Source of the DNA: UBA7662 sp036787895
Lineage (GTDB): Bacteria > Bacteroidota > Bacteroidia > UBA7662
Direction: 5' to 3'
DNA length: 47,884 bases
Assembly (NCBI GenBank): GCA_036787895.1
Contig: DAIQOK010000022.1
Span: 1 to 47,884 of the forward strand
Below are positions 35,820 through 43,184 of this stretch, piece by piece; positions within the stretch are counted from its first letter, which is position 1, and the number at the start of each line of letters is the position of its first letter. The translations under genes were made by a program, and so were the position numbers. The notes under the pieces were generated by a model. It had not been told where the DNA came from, did no database searches, and was given only the letters and a program-made list of their open reading frames with translations.

Positions 35820-36401
35820 TCATGGCATTTTTTCCAGGCGTACGTCATCCAGCCAAAAGGTGCCCAAACTAAGACCATTGAATTCAAAACGAAGCGTATT
35901 CATTTTTGCTGGTATGGTATACCTATATTCATAGTAAGTCCAATTGGCATGACTCTTACTGCTTTCAACCATTATTTGTGAATCTCCGCTGGTTGCAGCT
36001 ACACCTGCAACTTTTGCCCGAAACCGGCCACCTTCGTTCATTAACCAAAAGCTAATGCGGTATTGTTCTCCAGCCTTAGCCGGTATTTGGCTGGCCATAC
36101 CCGGTGAATACCAACCGCCAGTAGTATCGCAGGCCCGAACTTCAAATTTCAGCGATTGTCGGCCGCTTTTGACTTTTGATGTATCGAGCGATATTTCAAA
36201 ATCGCCCCAAGGAACGGTTTGTGCCGTATAAAGCTGCCAATTCACGGGTAAACCATCTTTACTATATTCGAAACTACCGTTAAAACCAGCTTGTTCATCT
36301 GCCTTAAAAACGCTCATGGTTTTTTGGTTACAGGCCGACAAAAACGTTGCACATCCGAACAAAACAGCGGAACAGAAGTGGGTGAAAGTATTTTTTTGCA
36401 T
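35820..36401 (-). CDS. Lipoprotein with a carbohydrate-binding-module-like domain
   Basis: 193 residues with lipobox LSAC (Cys24). The mature part starts FNGSFEYSKDGLPVNWQLY and ends LRFEFNGLSLGTFWLDDVRLEKM, the beginning and end typical of galactose-binding-like/CBM_4_9 beta-sandwich domains. It therefore probably displays one sugar-binding module at the cell envelope. Sugar binding is inferred from fold alone. Single gene, 96 bp from the Crp/Fnr gene on the same strand. Confidence 0.72.
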   Translation of the reverse strand: MQKNTFTHFCSAVLFGCATFLSACNQKTMSVFKADEQAGFNGSFEYSKDGLPVNWQLYTAQTVPWGDFEISLDTSKVKSGRQSLKFEVRACDTTGGWYSPGMASQIPAKAGEQYRISFWLMNEGGRFRAKVAGVAATSGDSQIMVESSKSHANWTYYEYRYTIPAKMNTLRFEFNGLSLGTFWLDDVRLEKMP

Positions 36402-36497
36402 GACTTTGGATTTAGTTGGATTTGAATGGCCAGTTCATTTTAACTCCATTCGAAAACAAAACTAAAGCTACCTTTTAAGTCATTTGCTTAACCCGGG

Positions 36498-37079
36498 TTA
36501 AGAACTGCTCTTCGCAAGACGTCGGCGCATCCGACTCAGGGATTCGGGTTGAATGCCAACATAGGAGGCTATCATATAGAGTGGAATACGTTGTGCCAGA
36601 TCGGCATAACTCGCCATAAATTGAAAATACCGCTGCTCCGGCTTGTGCATATATATCGACAGTAGTTGTTTGACCATCACATCAAAACGATGTTCGATAA
36701 CCACCCTGCCTAATAGGTTACCATGTGGCGTATGAGAAAAAATATCTTGTACATCCTCAAAATTGATAACCAAAAGCTCACAATCTTCGATGGCCTGGAT
36801 GTTTTGGATAGAAGGTTGGTGCTGACTAAAACTTTGGTAATCGGCAATAAATTCTCCCTCTCGGGTAAATTCAAAGGTAGCCTCAGTTTCATTTTTATAA
36901 ACAAAATAGCGCACCAGACCGGAGCGGATGAAGCCGATATATTTGTTTACTTCTCCGGTCTTTAAAAAATAACTGCTTTTTGCCAAGTGATAGGGTTTGA
37001 ATGCAGCAACTATTTTAGCTTCCTCAATCTTGTCGATGGGCGCAATTTGTTTAAAAAGCTGAAGAAGTTGGGCATGCAT
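36498..37079 (-). CDS. Crp/Fnr-family transcriptional regulator
   Basis: 193 residues: N-terminal cyclic-nucleotide-binding-like domain (about 25-120, with YIGFIRSGLVRYFVYKNETEATFEFTREGEFIADYQSF) and a C-terminal HTH (YMIASYVGIQPESLSRMRRRL). This belongs to the short Bacteroidota Crp/Fnr type that usually acts on a neighbouring gene. The nearest candidate targets are the lipoprotein downstream and the frameshifted barrel gene upstream. Ligand unknown. Confidence 0.9.
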   Translation of the reverse strand: MHAQLLQLFKQIAPIDKIEEAKIVAAFKPYHLAKSSYFLKTGEVNKYIGFIRSGLVRYFVYKNETEATFEFTREGEFIADYQSFSQHQPSIQNIQAIEDCELLVINFEDVQDIFSHTPHGNLLGRVVIEHRFDVMVKQLLSIYMHKPEQRYFQFMASYADLAQRIPLYMIASYVGIQPESLSRMRRRLAKSSS

Positions 37080-37226
37080 AATAAAGCGTAGGCAAAAGGG
37101 TCAGTCAACTTAACAATTCAAATTAAGTATATTTTTTTAATGCAATATGCCATTATTTGTAGTACCTACTTTCGACCTGCTCCTATTAGCTAATTCTAAG
37201 TGATTAAAACTCTTGCATAAAAACAG

Positions 37227-37780
37227 CTATTGGAATGGAATGATCACACCAAACCTAAGATAAATCCAAATAAAGTCACGATTGCCAATAGGCAGAACCA
37301 GCGGCCGAAGTTCATAACGCAGATGGATCAAGGCCCATTTTTCGTTGTGCAATAAGGCGTATTGTAAATTACATACCAGGGAACTTACCTGATAAAATTT
37401 ATCTCTTGTGTTTTCTGCAGCTATGTTCGAAAATCCACCATAAGTCCGGTTAGGATTAATTCGCCACCTTTGCGTCTCACCCAGTGTTTTTTGATAGCCG
37501 ATTGCGTAAACTGAGCCGAAACCTTATCCCGAAAGCCAACGCCTAATCCCGTTTTGATAGCCGAGTTATACTGAGCATTCGATTGGGCATTCCCTATTTT
37601 ATACACCAACCCCAAACAAAGTAAGGACAATACGAAAACTGTATTGGCAATAGAAATCCATTTTGTTATATACTGTGTTAAGTTGGAAAGGTCAACGCCA
37701 CAAAATATACTTTTATCCGATGCTGACCCCAACAAAAAACATAAGCCAAAAACAGACTGTCCAGGGAATAATATCCCCAC
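37227..37780 (-). pseudogene. Frameshifted outer-membrane barrel-like gene
   Basis: Two overlapping minus-strand frames make sense only together. The first (start uncertain, upstream ATG at 37780) carries a signal-like stretch (TVFVLSLLCLGLVYKIGNAQ) and reaches AIKTGLGVGFRDK. The second, shifted by one base at about 37522-37523, continues as GFGSVYAIGYQKTLGETQRW and ends GNRDFIWIYLRFGVIIPFQ at 37227, like the last strands of a beta-barrel. Adding one G to the GG at the junction would restore one continuous protein of about 180 residues. It may be a true mutation or a homopolymer sequencing error. Family not recognised. Confidence 0.6.
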
Positions 37781-37795
37781 CCGAAGCTTGACTGT

Positions 37796-38161
37796 TCAGG
37801 TACTCCGGAGGATCTTCTCCATCTTCCTTCCCTTTGCCAATTCATCCACCAATTTGTCGAGATAACGCACTTGACGGCTTAGCGGGTTTTCAATTTCTTC
37901 TATCCGGAAGCCACAGATCACGCCGGTAATCAAAGCAGCATTCGGGTGAAGTTTTGCTTGCTGAAAAAAGGATTCGAAAGTCACTTTTTCAGCGATGAGC
38001 TGTTCCAATTTTTGTTCGTCGAAACCCGTCAGCCAGCCAATCACTTCCAGTAACTCGGCTTTGGTCCGACCTTTACTCACTACTTTGGTTACATAATGCG
38101 GGTAAACCGAGGCAAAAGTTATCTTGGCGATTCGGGCGTCGTGTTCGGGCGTGGTTTTCAT
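37796..38161 (-). CDS. DUF2200 family protein
   Basis: 121 residues matching the DUF2200 pattern: RIAKITFASVYPHYVTKV near the start, GRTKAELLEVIGWLTGFDE and a hydrophobic GVICGFRIEEIENPLSRQVRYLDKLVDELAKG tail. It is a small cytoplasmic protein of unknown function found singly in many bacteria. Single gene. Confidence 0.88.
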   Translation of the reverse strand: MKTTPEHDARIAKITFASVYPHYVTKVVSKGRTKAELLEVIGWLTGFDEQKLEQLIAEKVTFESFFQQAKLHPNAALITGVICGFRIEEIENPLSRQVRYLDKLVDELAKGRKMEKILRST

Positions 38162-38479
38162 TGGGTGAATTTACACATTCTAAAAATTATCATACGATCC
38201 CTGGTAAAAAAAGCACCACGATATATTGCCTTCTTCCCTAAGCAAGCCAATGCTGGAGGTTTTGCGGTTTTCTGAATAACTTACAGAGGTATTAAGTATC
38301 TAGAGGGGCTTTATTTCTATAGCAAAGCACTCCTCTGCCTGTTTTTTTTTGCGCCACTTCAAACCGTGCAAAGGCCGGCGCCGTTACGAACCGCGATGGT
38401 CGAAGTGCTATCAAAAAACCGCTAAGAAAACCCAGAGACTCTTTGCCTCTGTATTGATTGCAGGGAATCATCGTGCTTT

Positions 38480-38578
38480 GCATCTCGGCTGATAGACGCG
38501 ACAAGCTCGCCCATCGCTCGATGACCTGGGTGCTATCAAGGAACCGGTACCTTCGGGAGCCTCAGGCACCGTTTCTAA
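38480..38578 (+). repeat. Dispersed intergenic repeat, copy A
   Basis: Begins GCATCTCGGCTGAT, contains CATCGctCGATG, and ends GGTACCTTCGG...CACCGTTTCTAA. The same order of blocks is found at 47748-47849, with only the first part at about 45991-46020. None of the copies lies in a gene. Confidence 0.6.
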
Positions 38579-38650
38579 AAGCCTCAGCGAAACTCATTTT
38601 ACTCCAATTCGCACTTGAACCTTGAACCTTATAACAATCGGAGCCACTCC

Positions 38651-38668
38651 AAAAAAAGCAGTATGCTT
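38651..38668 (-). terminator. Small intrinsic terminator after sbtA
   Basis: On the minus strand AAGCA, loop TAC, TGCTT, then a T run, 24 bp past the permease stop. The stem is short (5 bp), so efficiency is uncertain. Confidence 0.45.
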
Positions 38669-38692
38669 CGACCGTAAAACTTATCGTTTCCT

Positions 38693-39655
38693 TCAACTAT
38701 TTTGCACCACCAAATAATACACCGGCATGCCAAGGGTGATGTTGAAGGGAAAGGTTACCGCCAGGGTCATGGGCAAAAAAAGACCGGGATTGGCTTGAGG
38801 TACCGCCATTTTCATGGCAGCGGGCACAGCGATGTAAGATGCGCTGGCCGCCAGAACGGCGAAAATAAAACGATTGCCGGTTTCGGTGGTGATAAAACCA
38901 CTGAGGTAGGCGACTATACAGCCATTGATTAAGGGAATGAGAAAGGCAAAAATGGCTGTAAACAAGCCATTTTTGAAAAAATCACCCAGTTTTCGTCCGC
39001 TGGTGATGCCCATATCAAGCAGGAAGATGGACAAAAACCCTTTAAAAATATCGGTGGTAAAAGGTTCAATGCCGCGGGCCTGTTTGTCGCTGGCCAGTAA
39101 GCCGATAAACAGACTGCCCAAAATCAGCAGCACACTGCCGTTCGTAAATGAATGAGCCACTACTGTTTTCATGCTCACGAGGCGCTCCTTTTGTTTGCGG
39201 TACAGTTGCACCAGCATAACACCAATGATGATAGCCGGTGCTTCCATCAATGCCATAATAGCCACCAGATAGCCCCCAAAATGATTGTTTTGCATCTCCA
39301 AAAAAGAAACTGCTGTTACAAATGTCACAGCACTTACTGAGCCATAAGCCGCCGCTATGGCACCTGAATTTTCGATACTCAGTCTACGTTTGAGTATAAA
39401 AAAAGTATAGATCGGTATGACTGATGCGATAAATAGTCCAAATAAAACCGACCACAAAATATCAATCGTAAAATGACTGTGTGCCAATTCCTGACCACCC
39501 TTAAAACCAATTGAAAACAGTAAATAAAGCGAAATAAACTTGGAAGAATTCGGCGGAATTTCTAGATCGCTTTTCAGTTTAACTGCAACAATACCCAGTA
39601 TAAAAAATAAAAAGGCCGGGTTGGTGAGATTATCAAGTAAAAAATCAAAATTCAT
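38693..39655 (-). CDS. sbtA: SbtA-like sodium-dependent bicarbonate permease
   Basis: A 320-residue inner-membrane protein with about ten hydrophobic segments. Family marks are LTNPAFLFFILGIVAVKLKSDLEIP at the start, KFISLYLLFSIGFKGG, and GAIAAAYGSVSAVTFVTA, the Ser-rich substrate-site region of the SbtA (PF05982) family. SbtA imports bicarbonate with sodium; it is best known in cyanobacteria and is also present in marine Bacteroidota. I start at ATG 39655 (MNFDFLLDNL). ATG 39661 adds two residues. The start overlaps the preceding gene by 11 bp, so translation is coupled. Last gene of the five-gene operon that begins with isocitrate dehydrogenase. No cyanobacterial-type SbtB (PII-like) gene is next to it. 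Confidence 0.88.
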   Translation of the reverse strand: MNFDFLLDNLTNPAFLFFILGIVAVKLKSDLEIPPNSSKFISLYLLFSIGFKGGQELAHSHFTIDILWSVLFGLFIASVIPIYTFFILKRRLSIENSGAIAAAYGSVSAVTFVTAVSFLEMQNNHFGGYLVAIMALMEAPAIIIGVMLVQLYRKQKERLVSMKTVVAHSFTNGSVLLILGSLFIGLLASDKQARGIEPFTTDIFKGFLSIFLLDMGITSGRKLGDFFKNGLFTAIFAFLIPLINGCIVAYLSGFITTETGNRFIFAVLAASASYIAVPAAMKMAVPQANPGLFLPMTLAVTFPFNITLGMPVYYLVVQNS

Positions 39656-40136
39656 ATACACCCAACTGAATTTCTATGACTTCGTTTTCGGCTTTAGACG
39701 TTATCAATCCTTTGATTTCCAATCGATTTTGGGTCAGCCAGGTCTGCAAAAAGCTGTTCGACGTTATTTCATGCAATTGTGCCTGGAGGTTAAAAGCAGC
39801 CATTTTTTTGAGCTGAGCCGTTCGGGTGGGTTGCGACTTAATTTCACAGTAATTTTCCACGAGTAATTGCTCCAACTTGCCTTCTGCCATACTGCCGTGT
39901 GTAGGTGCTTCATCCAACAACCCATTCATAAATCGGCAAGCGGTATCGTTGACCAAATATAATTCGCTAAGCTGCTCCCGCTCAATCAAGTCAATTACGG
40001 CCTCGGCATAGGGTAACTCATGAAATTGTGATTGACCAGCCATGGCAGTCAGGAAGAAAACTTCCTGACCGTATTGCTGCCGTAGAAACTGCTCCAGATT
40101 AGAAAAGGGGCAAACCAAAAAAAGACTATTTTTCAT
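39645..40136 (-). CDS. Degenerate beta-carbonic-anhydrase-like protein
   Basis: 163 residues. The sequence aligns along its length to beta-carbonic anhydrase, including the intact one at 22670. VCPFSN (Cys9) stands where the enzyme has SCIDSR, VNDTAC (Asp64, Cys67) where it has GHSKC, and NLQAQLHEITSNSFLQ (Asn116) where it has NVKRTVEAIKQRSPIL. Distances Cys9-Asp64, Asp64-Cys67 and Cys67-Asn116 (55, 3, 49) match 53, 3 and 51 in the enzyme. The Asp-Arg dyad is replaced by Phe11 and Asn13, and the His zinc ligand by Asp64, leaving Cys, Asp, Cys that could still hold metal. Catalysis is unlikely. Overlaps sbtA by 11 bp; upstream neighbour overlaps by 4 bp. Role inferred: regulatory partner of the permease. 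Confidence 0.65.
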   Translation of the reverse strand: MKNSLFLVCPFSNLEQFLRQQYGQEVFFLTAMAGQSQFHELPYAEAVIDLIEREQLSELYLVNDTACRFMNGLLDEAPTHGSMAEGKLEQLLVENYCEIKSQPTRTAQLKKMAAFNLQAQLHEITSNSFLQTWLTQNRLEIKGLITSKAENEVIEIQLGVYEF

Positions 40137-40474
40137 TTTCCTGCAGCTTGATCGGCAATAATTGGCGCATCACCTGCCAATTCCAATGAATTCATGGCTG
40201 GAACCACATTCATATAATCAATGATAAGCTCCGACCGGATTTTCAGTTGTTTGCCACTATTTTTTGCATTAGCGAGTATTTTCTCCAGTCGCTCTACTTC
40301 GGCGCGAAGTGCCGGAATACGCTGCAGGGCAGTTGCGTCTTCTGTTCCAAACCTTTCAAGCGCACTGAAATTTTTGCGTTGATGAAAATTGATTTTGGTC
40401 GAAAATACATTCATCAATATTTCACGGGCTTCTTCGTGACTAAAGTCGCCGGTGATTAAGGTAAGTTTTTCCAT
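40133..40474 (-). CDS. Small coiled-coil protein of unknown function
   Basis: 113 residues. The N-terminal half (LITGDFSHEEAREILMNVFSTKINFHQRKNF) resembles a small conserved Bacteroidota protein, remembered but not named. Residues about 55-80 (IPALRAEVERLEKILANAKNSG) form a coiled coil. The last 25 residues are Pro/Ala-rich. No membrane segment. The ATG overlaps the upstream gene by one base and its stop overlaps the carbonic-anhydrase-like gene by 4 bp, so it is an integral part of the operon. Confidence 0.65.
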   Translation of the reverse strand: MEKLTLITGDFSHEEAREILMNVFSTKINFHQRKNFSALERFGTEDATALQRIPALRAEVERLEKILANAKNSGKQLKIRSELIIDYMNVVPAMNSLELAGDAPIIADQAAGK

Positions 40475-40698
40475 TATTCGCTTTTGTTTTTAAATGAGGC
40501 ATTCGGTTGACTGATGGCTAACATTCCACTGATGATACTTAATGCAGCGCTCAACTCACCCAACATTGGATCGGTGGTGATGAAGGCGAGCAGCAGAAAG
40601 GCCAGTAACAAGACCATAAAAATGAAAGAACGAATCCGGCTGACAGACAACTTTTCTGTCTTGGGAAGCATGGAAAATGGGGGGAATTGCAGGTTCAT
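40474..40698 (-). CDS. Small membrane protein
   Basis: 74 residues with two hydrophobic segments (about 25-43 and 48-64), between a cytoplasmic-looking N-terminus with basic residues (KTEKLSVSRIR) and a polar C-terminal tail. No family recognised. It begins 10 bp after the isocitrate dehydrogenase stop and overlaps the next gene by one base. The in-frame ATG giving MLPKTEK could be the actual start. A membrane partner for the permease is one possibility. Confidence 0.6.
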   Translation of the reverse strand: MNLQFPPFSMLPKTEKLSVSRIRSFIFMVLLLAFLLLAFITTDPMLGELSAALSIISGMLAISQPNASFKNKSE

Positions 40699-40708
40699 TT
40701 TTAAAGAT

Positions 40709-42145
40709 TTATTGTCCTTGTCCGAGTGAGTAGGCGGCTACACCGTCGAAGGCGTAGAGATTCTCGGTTTTGATCACATCAATTTTTTCGGGTATGGCCT
40801 TTGTCAGCAATTTGACGATGTCTTCCTTGGTGATGGGAAAAGGGGTGGATGATTGAAAACGACAGCGCCAGTGGTCGGTGCAGAAAGTCTCCTTAAAACC
40901 ATCGGGATATACCTTTATGCCCCGGTTGGTGATCATGGAGAGCTGTATGCCGGCCCTTTCGAGTGTTTTGAGCCGGACAGCAAGTTCTTCGGGGTTGGTA
41001 CCTCGCCAATGCACAAACAAATCTACCCCAACCAAATCTTTACGGGCAGCCGATTTGCGTTGGTAAGGCGGCAACTGCAGGCTCACACTTTGGGCGTAAG
41101 AGATGGCTTTAAACTGCTTCGGCGACCGACCCAGATTGGCGATTACAGCTTCCGAAAAAGCCTGGGTGCCTACCTTTTGTTTGCTCAGTCCTTCAGTAAA
41201 GATGTCGGCGGTATGTATGCCGTCTTCGATGGTTTTAAGCCAGGCGTTGTGGATTTTTTCAGCTATGGTGGTCTGGCCAATGTGGTTCAGCATCATCACG
41301 GCTCCCTGCAATAAACCCGAGGGGTTAGCTACATCCTGACCGGCAATGAGGGGCGCCGAACCGTGGATAGCTTCGAACATGGCACATTCTTCGCCTATGT
41401 TGGCCGAACCAGCCAAGCCTACCGAGCCGGTAATTTGCGCCGCCACATCCGACAATACATCTCCATACAAATTCGGCATAACGATTACATCGAATGCCTC
41501 GGGCGTATCGGCGAGACGAGCAGCGCCTATGTCGACTATCCAGTGTTCATTCTGGATATCGGGATATTCGCGGGCAATTTCGTCGAAGACCTTGTGGAAG
41601 AGGCCGTCGGTTTGTTTCATGATGTTGTCTTTGGTAAAGCAACTCACCTTTTTGCGGCCCTGCTGACGGGCATATTCGAAAGCGTAACGAACAATTTTTT
41701 CGCAACCCGGGCGACTGATCAGCTTGAGGCATTGCACCACTTCGTCGGTTTGCTGGTGTTCGATACCGGCATAGAGATCTTCTTCGTTTTCGCGCACAAT
41801 GACCACATCCATGACCGGATGTTTGGTTTGCACGAAAGGATGCAGACTCACGCATGGCCTTACATTGGCATACAAGCCCAGGAATTTTCGTGTAGAAACG
41901 TTCAGGCTTTTGTAACCGCCACCCTGGGGAGTTGTGATGGGAGCTTTCAGGAAAATTTTATTGCGTCGGATGATGTCCCAGGCTGCTTTGGAGATGCCGG
42001 AGGGGTTGCCGGAGAGATAAACCTTTTCACCAACCTCAATTTCGTCAATTTCGATAGCAGCACCTGCAGCCGACAAAATGGCCAGGGTTGCTTCCATAAT
42101 TTCGGGACCGATGCCATCCCCTTTTGCAATTGTGATTCTCGTCAT
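40709..42145 (-). CDS. icd: NADP-dependent isocitrate dehydrogenase, Thermus type with C-terminal extension
   Basis: 478 residues. Converts isocitrate to 2-oxoglutarate and CO2. Substrate residues fall at constant offsets from the E. coli enzyme: Ser80, Asn82, Arg86 and Arg96 (SLNVSTRKF, NVRP), then Arg118 and Tyr125 (VRENEEDLYAGIEH). NLYGDVLSDVAAQITG holds the metal-binding Asp cluster. Residues about 345-478 are an added domain (VGVDLFVHWRG, MITNRGIKVYP, HWRCRFQSS, LYAFDG) found in Thermus thermophilus and Rickettsia-type enzymes. Cofactor NADP is inferred from the family. First gene of a five-gene operon ending in sbtA. A -7-like box CAAATTTG lies at 42171-42178, giving a start near 42164. 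Confidence 0.92.
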   Translation of the reverse strand: MTRITIAKGDGIGPEIMEATLAILSAAGAAIEIDEIEVGEKVYLSGNPSGISKAAWDIIRRNKIFLKAPITTPQGGGYKSLNVSTRKFLGLYANVRPCVSLHPFVQTKHPVMDVVIVRENEEDLYAGIEHQQTDEVVQCLKLISRPGCEKIVRYAFEYARQQGRKKVSCFTKDNIMKQTDGLFHKVFDEIAREYPDIQNEHWIVDIGAARLADTPEAFDVIVMPNLYGDVLSDVAAQITGSVGLAGSANIGEECAMFEAIHGSAPLIAGQDVANPSGLLQGAVMMLNHIGQTTIAEKIHNAWLKTIEDGIHTADIFTEGLSKQKVGTQAFSEAVIANLGRSPKQFKAISYAQSVSLQLPPYQRKSAARKDLVGVDLFVHWRGTNPEELAVRLKTLERAGIQLSMITNRGIKVYPDGFKETFCTDHWRCRFQSSTPFPITKEDIVKLLTKAIPEKIDVIKTENLYAFDGVAAYSLGQGQ

Positions 42146-42191
42146 GGTTTACATTGCCTTTTGGTTGCTGCAAATTTGAGTCGGGCAGTTC

Positions 42192-42239
42192 ATATAAATT
42201 CATTTATATTTACAATCTAATGCATAAATACTATTTATG
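42192..42239. promoter_or_regulatory. Paired palindromic operator for the LysR-type regulator
   Basis: Two perfect inverted repeats are in the 91-bp divergent gap: ATATAAAT-TC-ATTTATAT (42192-42209) and CATAAAT-ACT-ATTTATG (42223-42239). They share the half-sites ATAAAT and ATTTAT, with centres 30.5 bp apart, about three helical turns. The second covers the regulator's own start codon. Relative to the inferred icd start near 42164 the centres are at about -36 and -67, the usual places of the LysR activation and recognition sites. Confidence 0.6.
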
Positions 42240-43160
42240 AATTACACCATTAATCAGCTCCGGATTTTCCTAAAAATTACACAGACACAAAGCATTACCA
42301 AGGCAGCCGAGGAGCTGCATCTTACCCAACCAGCGGTATCCATACAGCTCAAAAATTTCCAGGATCAGTTCGATATTCCTTTGACAGAGCTGATTGGCAG
42401 GCAAATTTTCATCACCGATTTCGGTAAAGAAATCGCCATAGCAGCCGAAAATATTCTCAATCAAGTATATGAAATCAATTATAAAACCCTCGCCCATCGC
42501 GGACAGCTTACGGGCCGTTTAAAAATATCGGTGGTATCGACCGGTAAATATGTGATGCCCTATTTTTTGGCTGATTTTCTGCAACAAAATCAGGGTATAG
42601 AATTGGTGATGGATGTGACAAATAAGCTCAAAGTGATTGAAAGTCTGGAACAGAATGAAGTCGACTTTTCTCTGGTATCGGTATTGCCCGAAAAACTGGC
42701 TATCGAAAAAACAACACTGTTGCAAAACAAATTGTATGTCGTCGGCAATGCCCGACACGGCTACAAAAACAAAATTTACGACAAAAAAATATTCGAGACA
42801 CTGCCCTTAATTTACCGTGAAGCAGGCTCCGGCACTCGGCAAACCATGGAGCGATATATTCAAAAAAATAAACTGCCAGTACGCAAAAAGCTCGAACTCA
42901 CTTCAAACGAAGCAGTCAAACAATCAGTAATTGCCGGTTTAGGTTGTTCGATTATGCCGCTGATAGGTATCAAAAACGAATTACTAAACGGCGACTTGCA
43001 CATCATACCTGTTAAAGGTTTCCCGATTGCGTCGGTCTGGAATTTAATCTGGCTCAAAGGCAAAAATCACTCCCCTGTAGCCATGGCTTTTCTGAATTAT
43101 CTTAAAGCAGAAAAAGAAAATATTATCAGGGAAAGATTTTCGTGGTATGAGGGGTATTGA
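42237..43160 (+). CDS. LysR-family regulator (CbbR/CcmR/NdhR-like)
   Basis: A 307-residue LysR protein with N-terminal winged HTH (about 3-62, LRIFLKITQTQSITKAAEELHLTQPAVSIQLKNFQDQFDIPL) and a C-terminal effector domain (about 90-295) with PLIYREAGSGTRQTMERYI and VKQSVIAGLGCSIMPLIGI. It is divergent from the icd-to-sbtA operon. The family includes CbbR and the cyanobacterial CcmR/NdhR that control bicarbonate transport genes, where 2-oxoglutarate and NADP act as co-repressors. Here icd makes 2-oxoglutarate, so a similar input is plausible. It is probably autoregulated, because an operator palindrome covers its start. Confidence 0.9.
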   Translation: MNYTINQLRIFLKITQTQSITKAAEELHLTQPAVSIQLKNFQDQFDIPLTELIGRQIFITDFGKEIAIAAENILNQVYEINYKTLAHRGQLTGRLKISVVSTGKYVMPYFLADFLQQNQGIELVMDVTNKLKVIESLEQNEVDFSLVSVLPEKLAIEKTTLLQNKLYVVGNARHGYKNKIYDKKIFETLPLIYREAGSGTRQTMERYIQKNKLPVRKKLELTSNEAVKQSVIAGLGCSIMPLIGIKNELLNGDLHIIPVKGFPIASVWNLIWLKGKNHSPVAMAFLNYLKAEKENIIRERFSWYEGY

Positions 43161-43184
43161 GTTGGGAATAGGGCGGAATAGAAG

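Larger units (their letters stand above)
38162..38692. other. Gene-free stretch with dispersed repeats
   Basis: No convincing gene is seen over 531 bp. The stretch holds one full copy of a dispersed repeat (38480-38578) and a second partial one around 38385-38430 (GAAGTGCTATCAAAAAACCG, compare GGGTGCTATCAAGGAACCG at 38528), and it ends with the terminator of the sbtA operon. Confidence 0.6.

Noticed and set aside
38292..38504. A 70-codon minus-strand frame in the repeat stretch after DUF2200
   Set aside because: It overlaps the dispersed repeat and has no recognisable domain.
41363..42220. A 285-codon plus-strand frame opposite icd
   Set aside because: Antisense to a fully supported enzyme gene; no recognisable domain.
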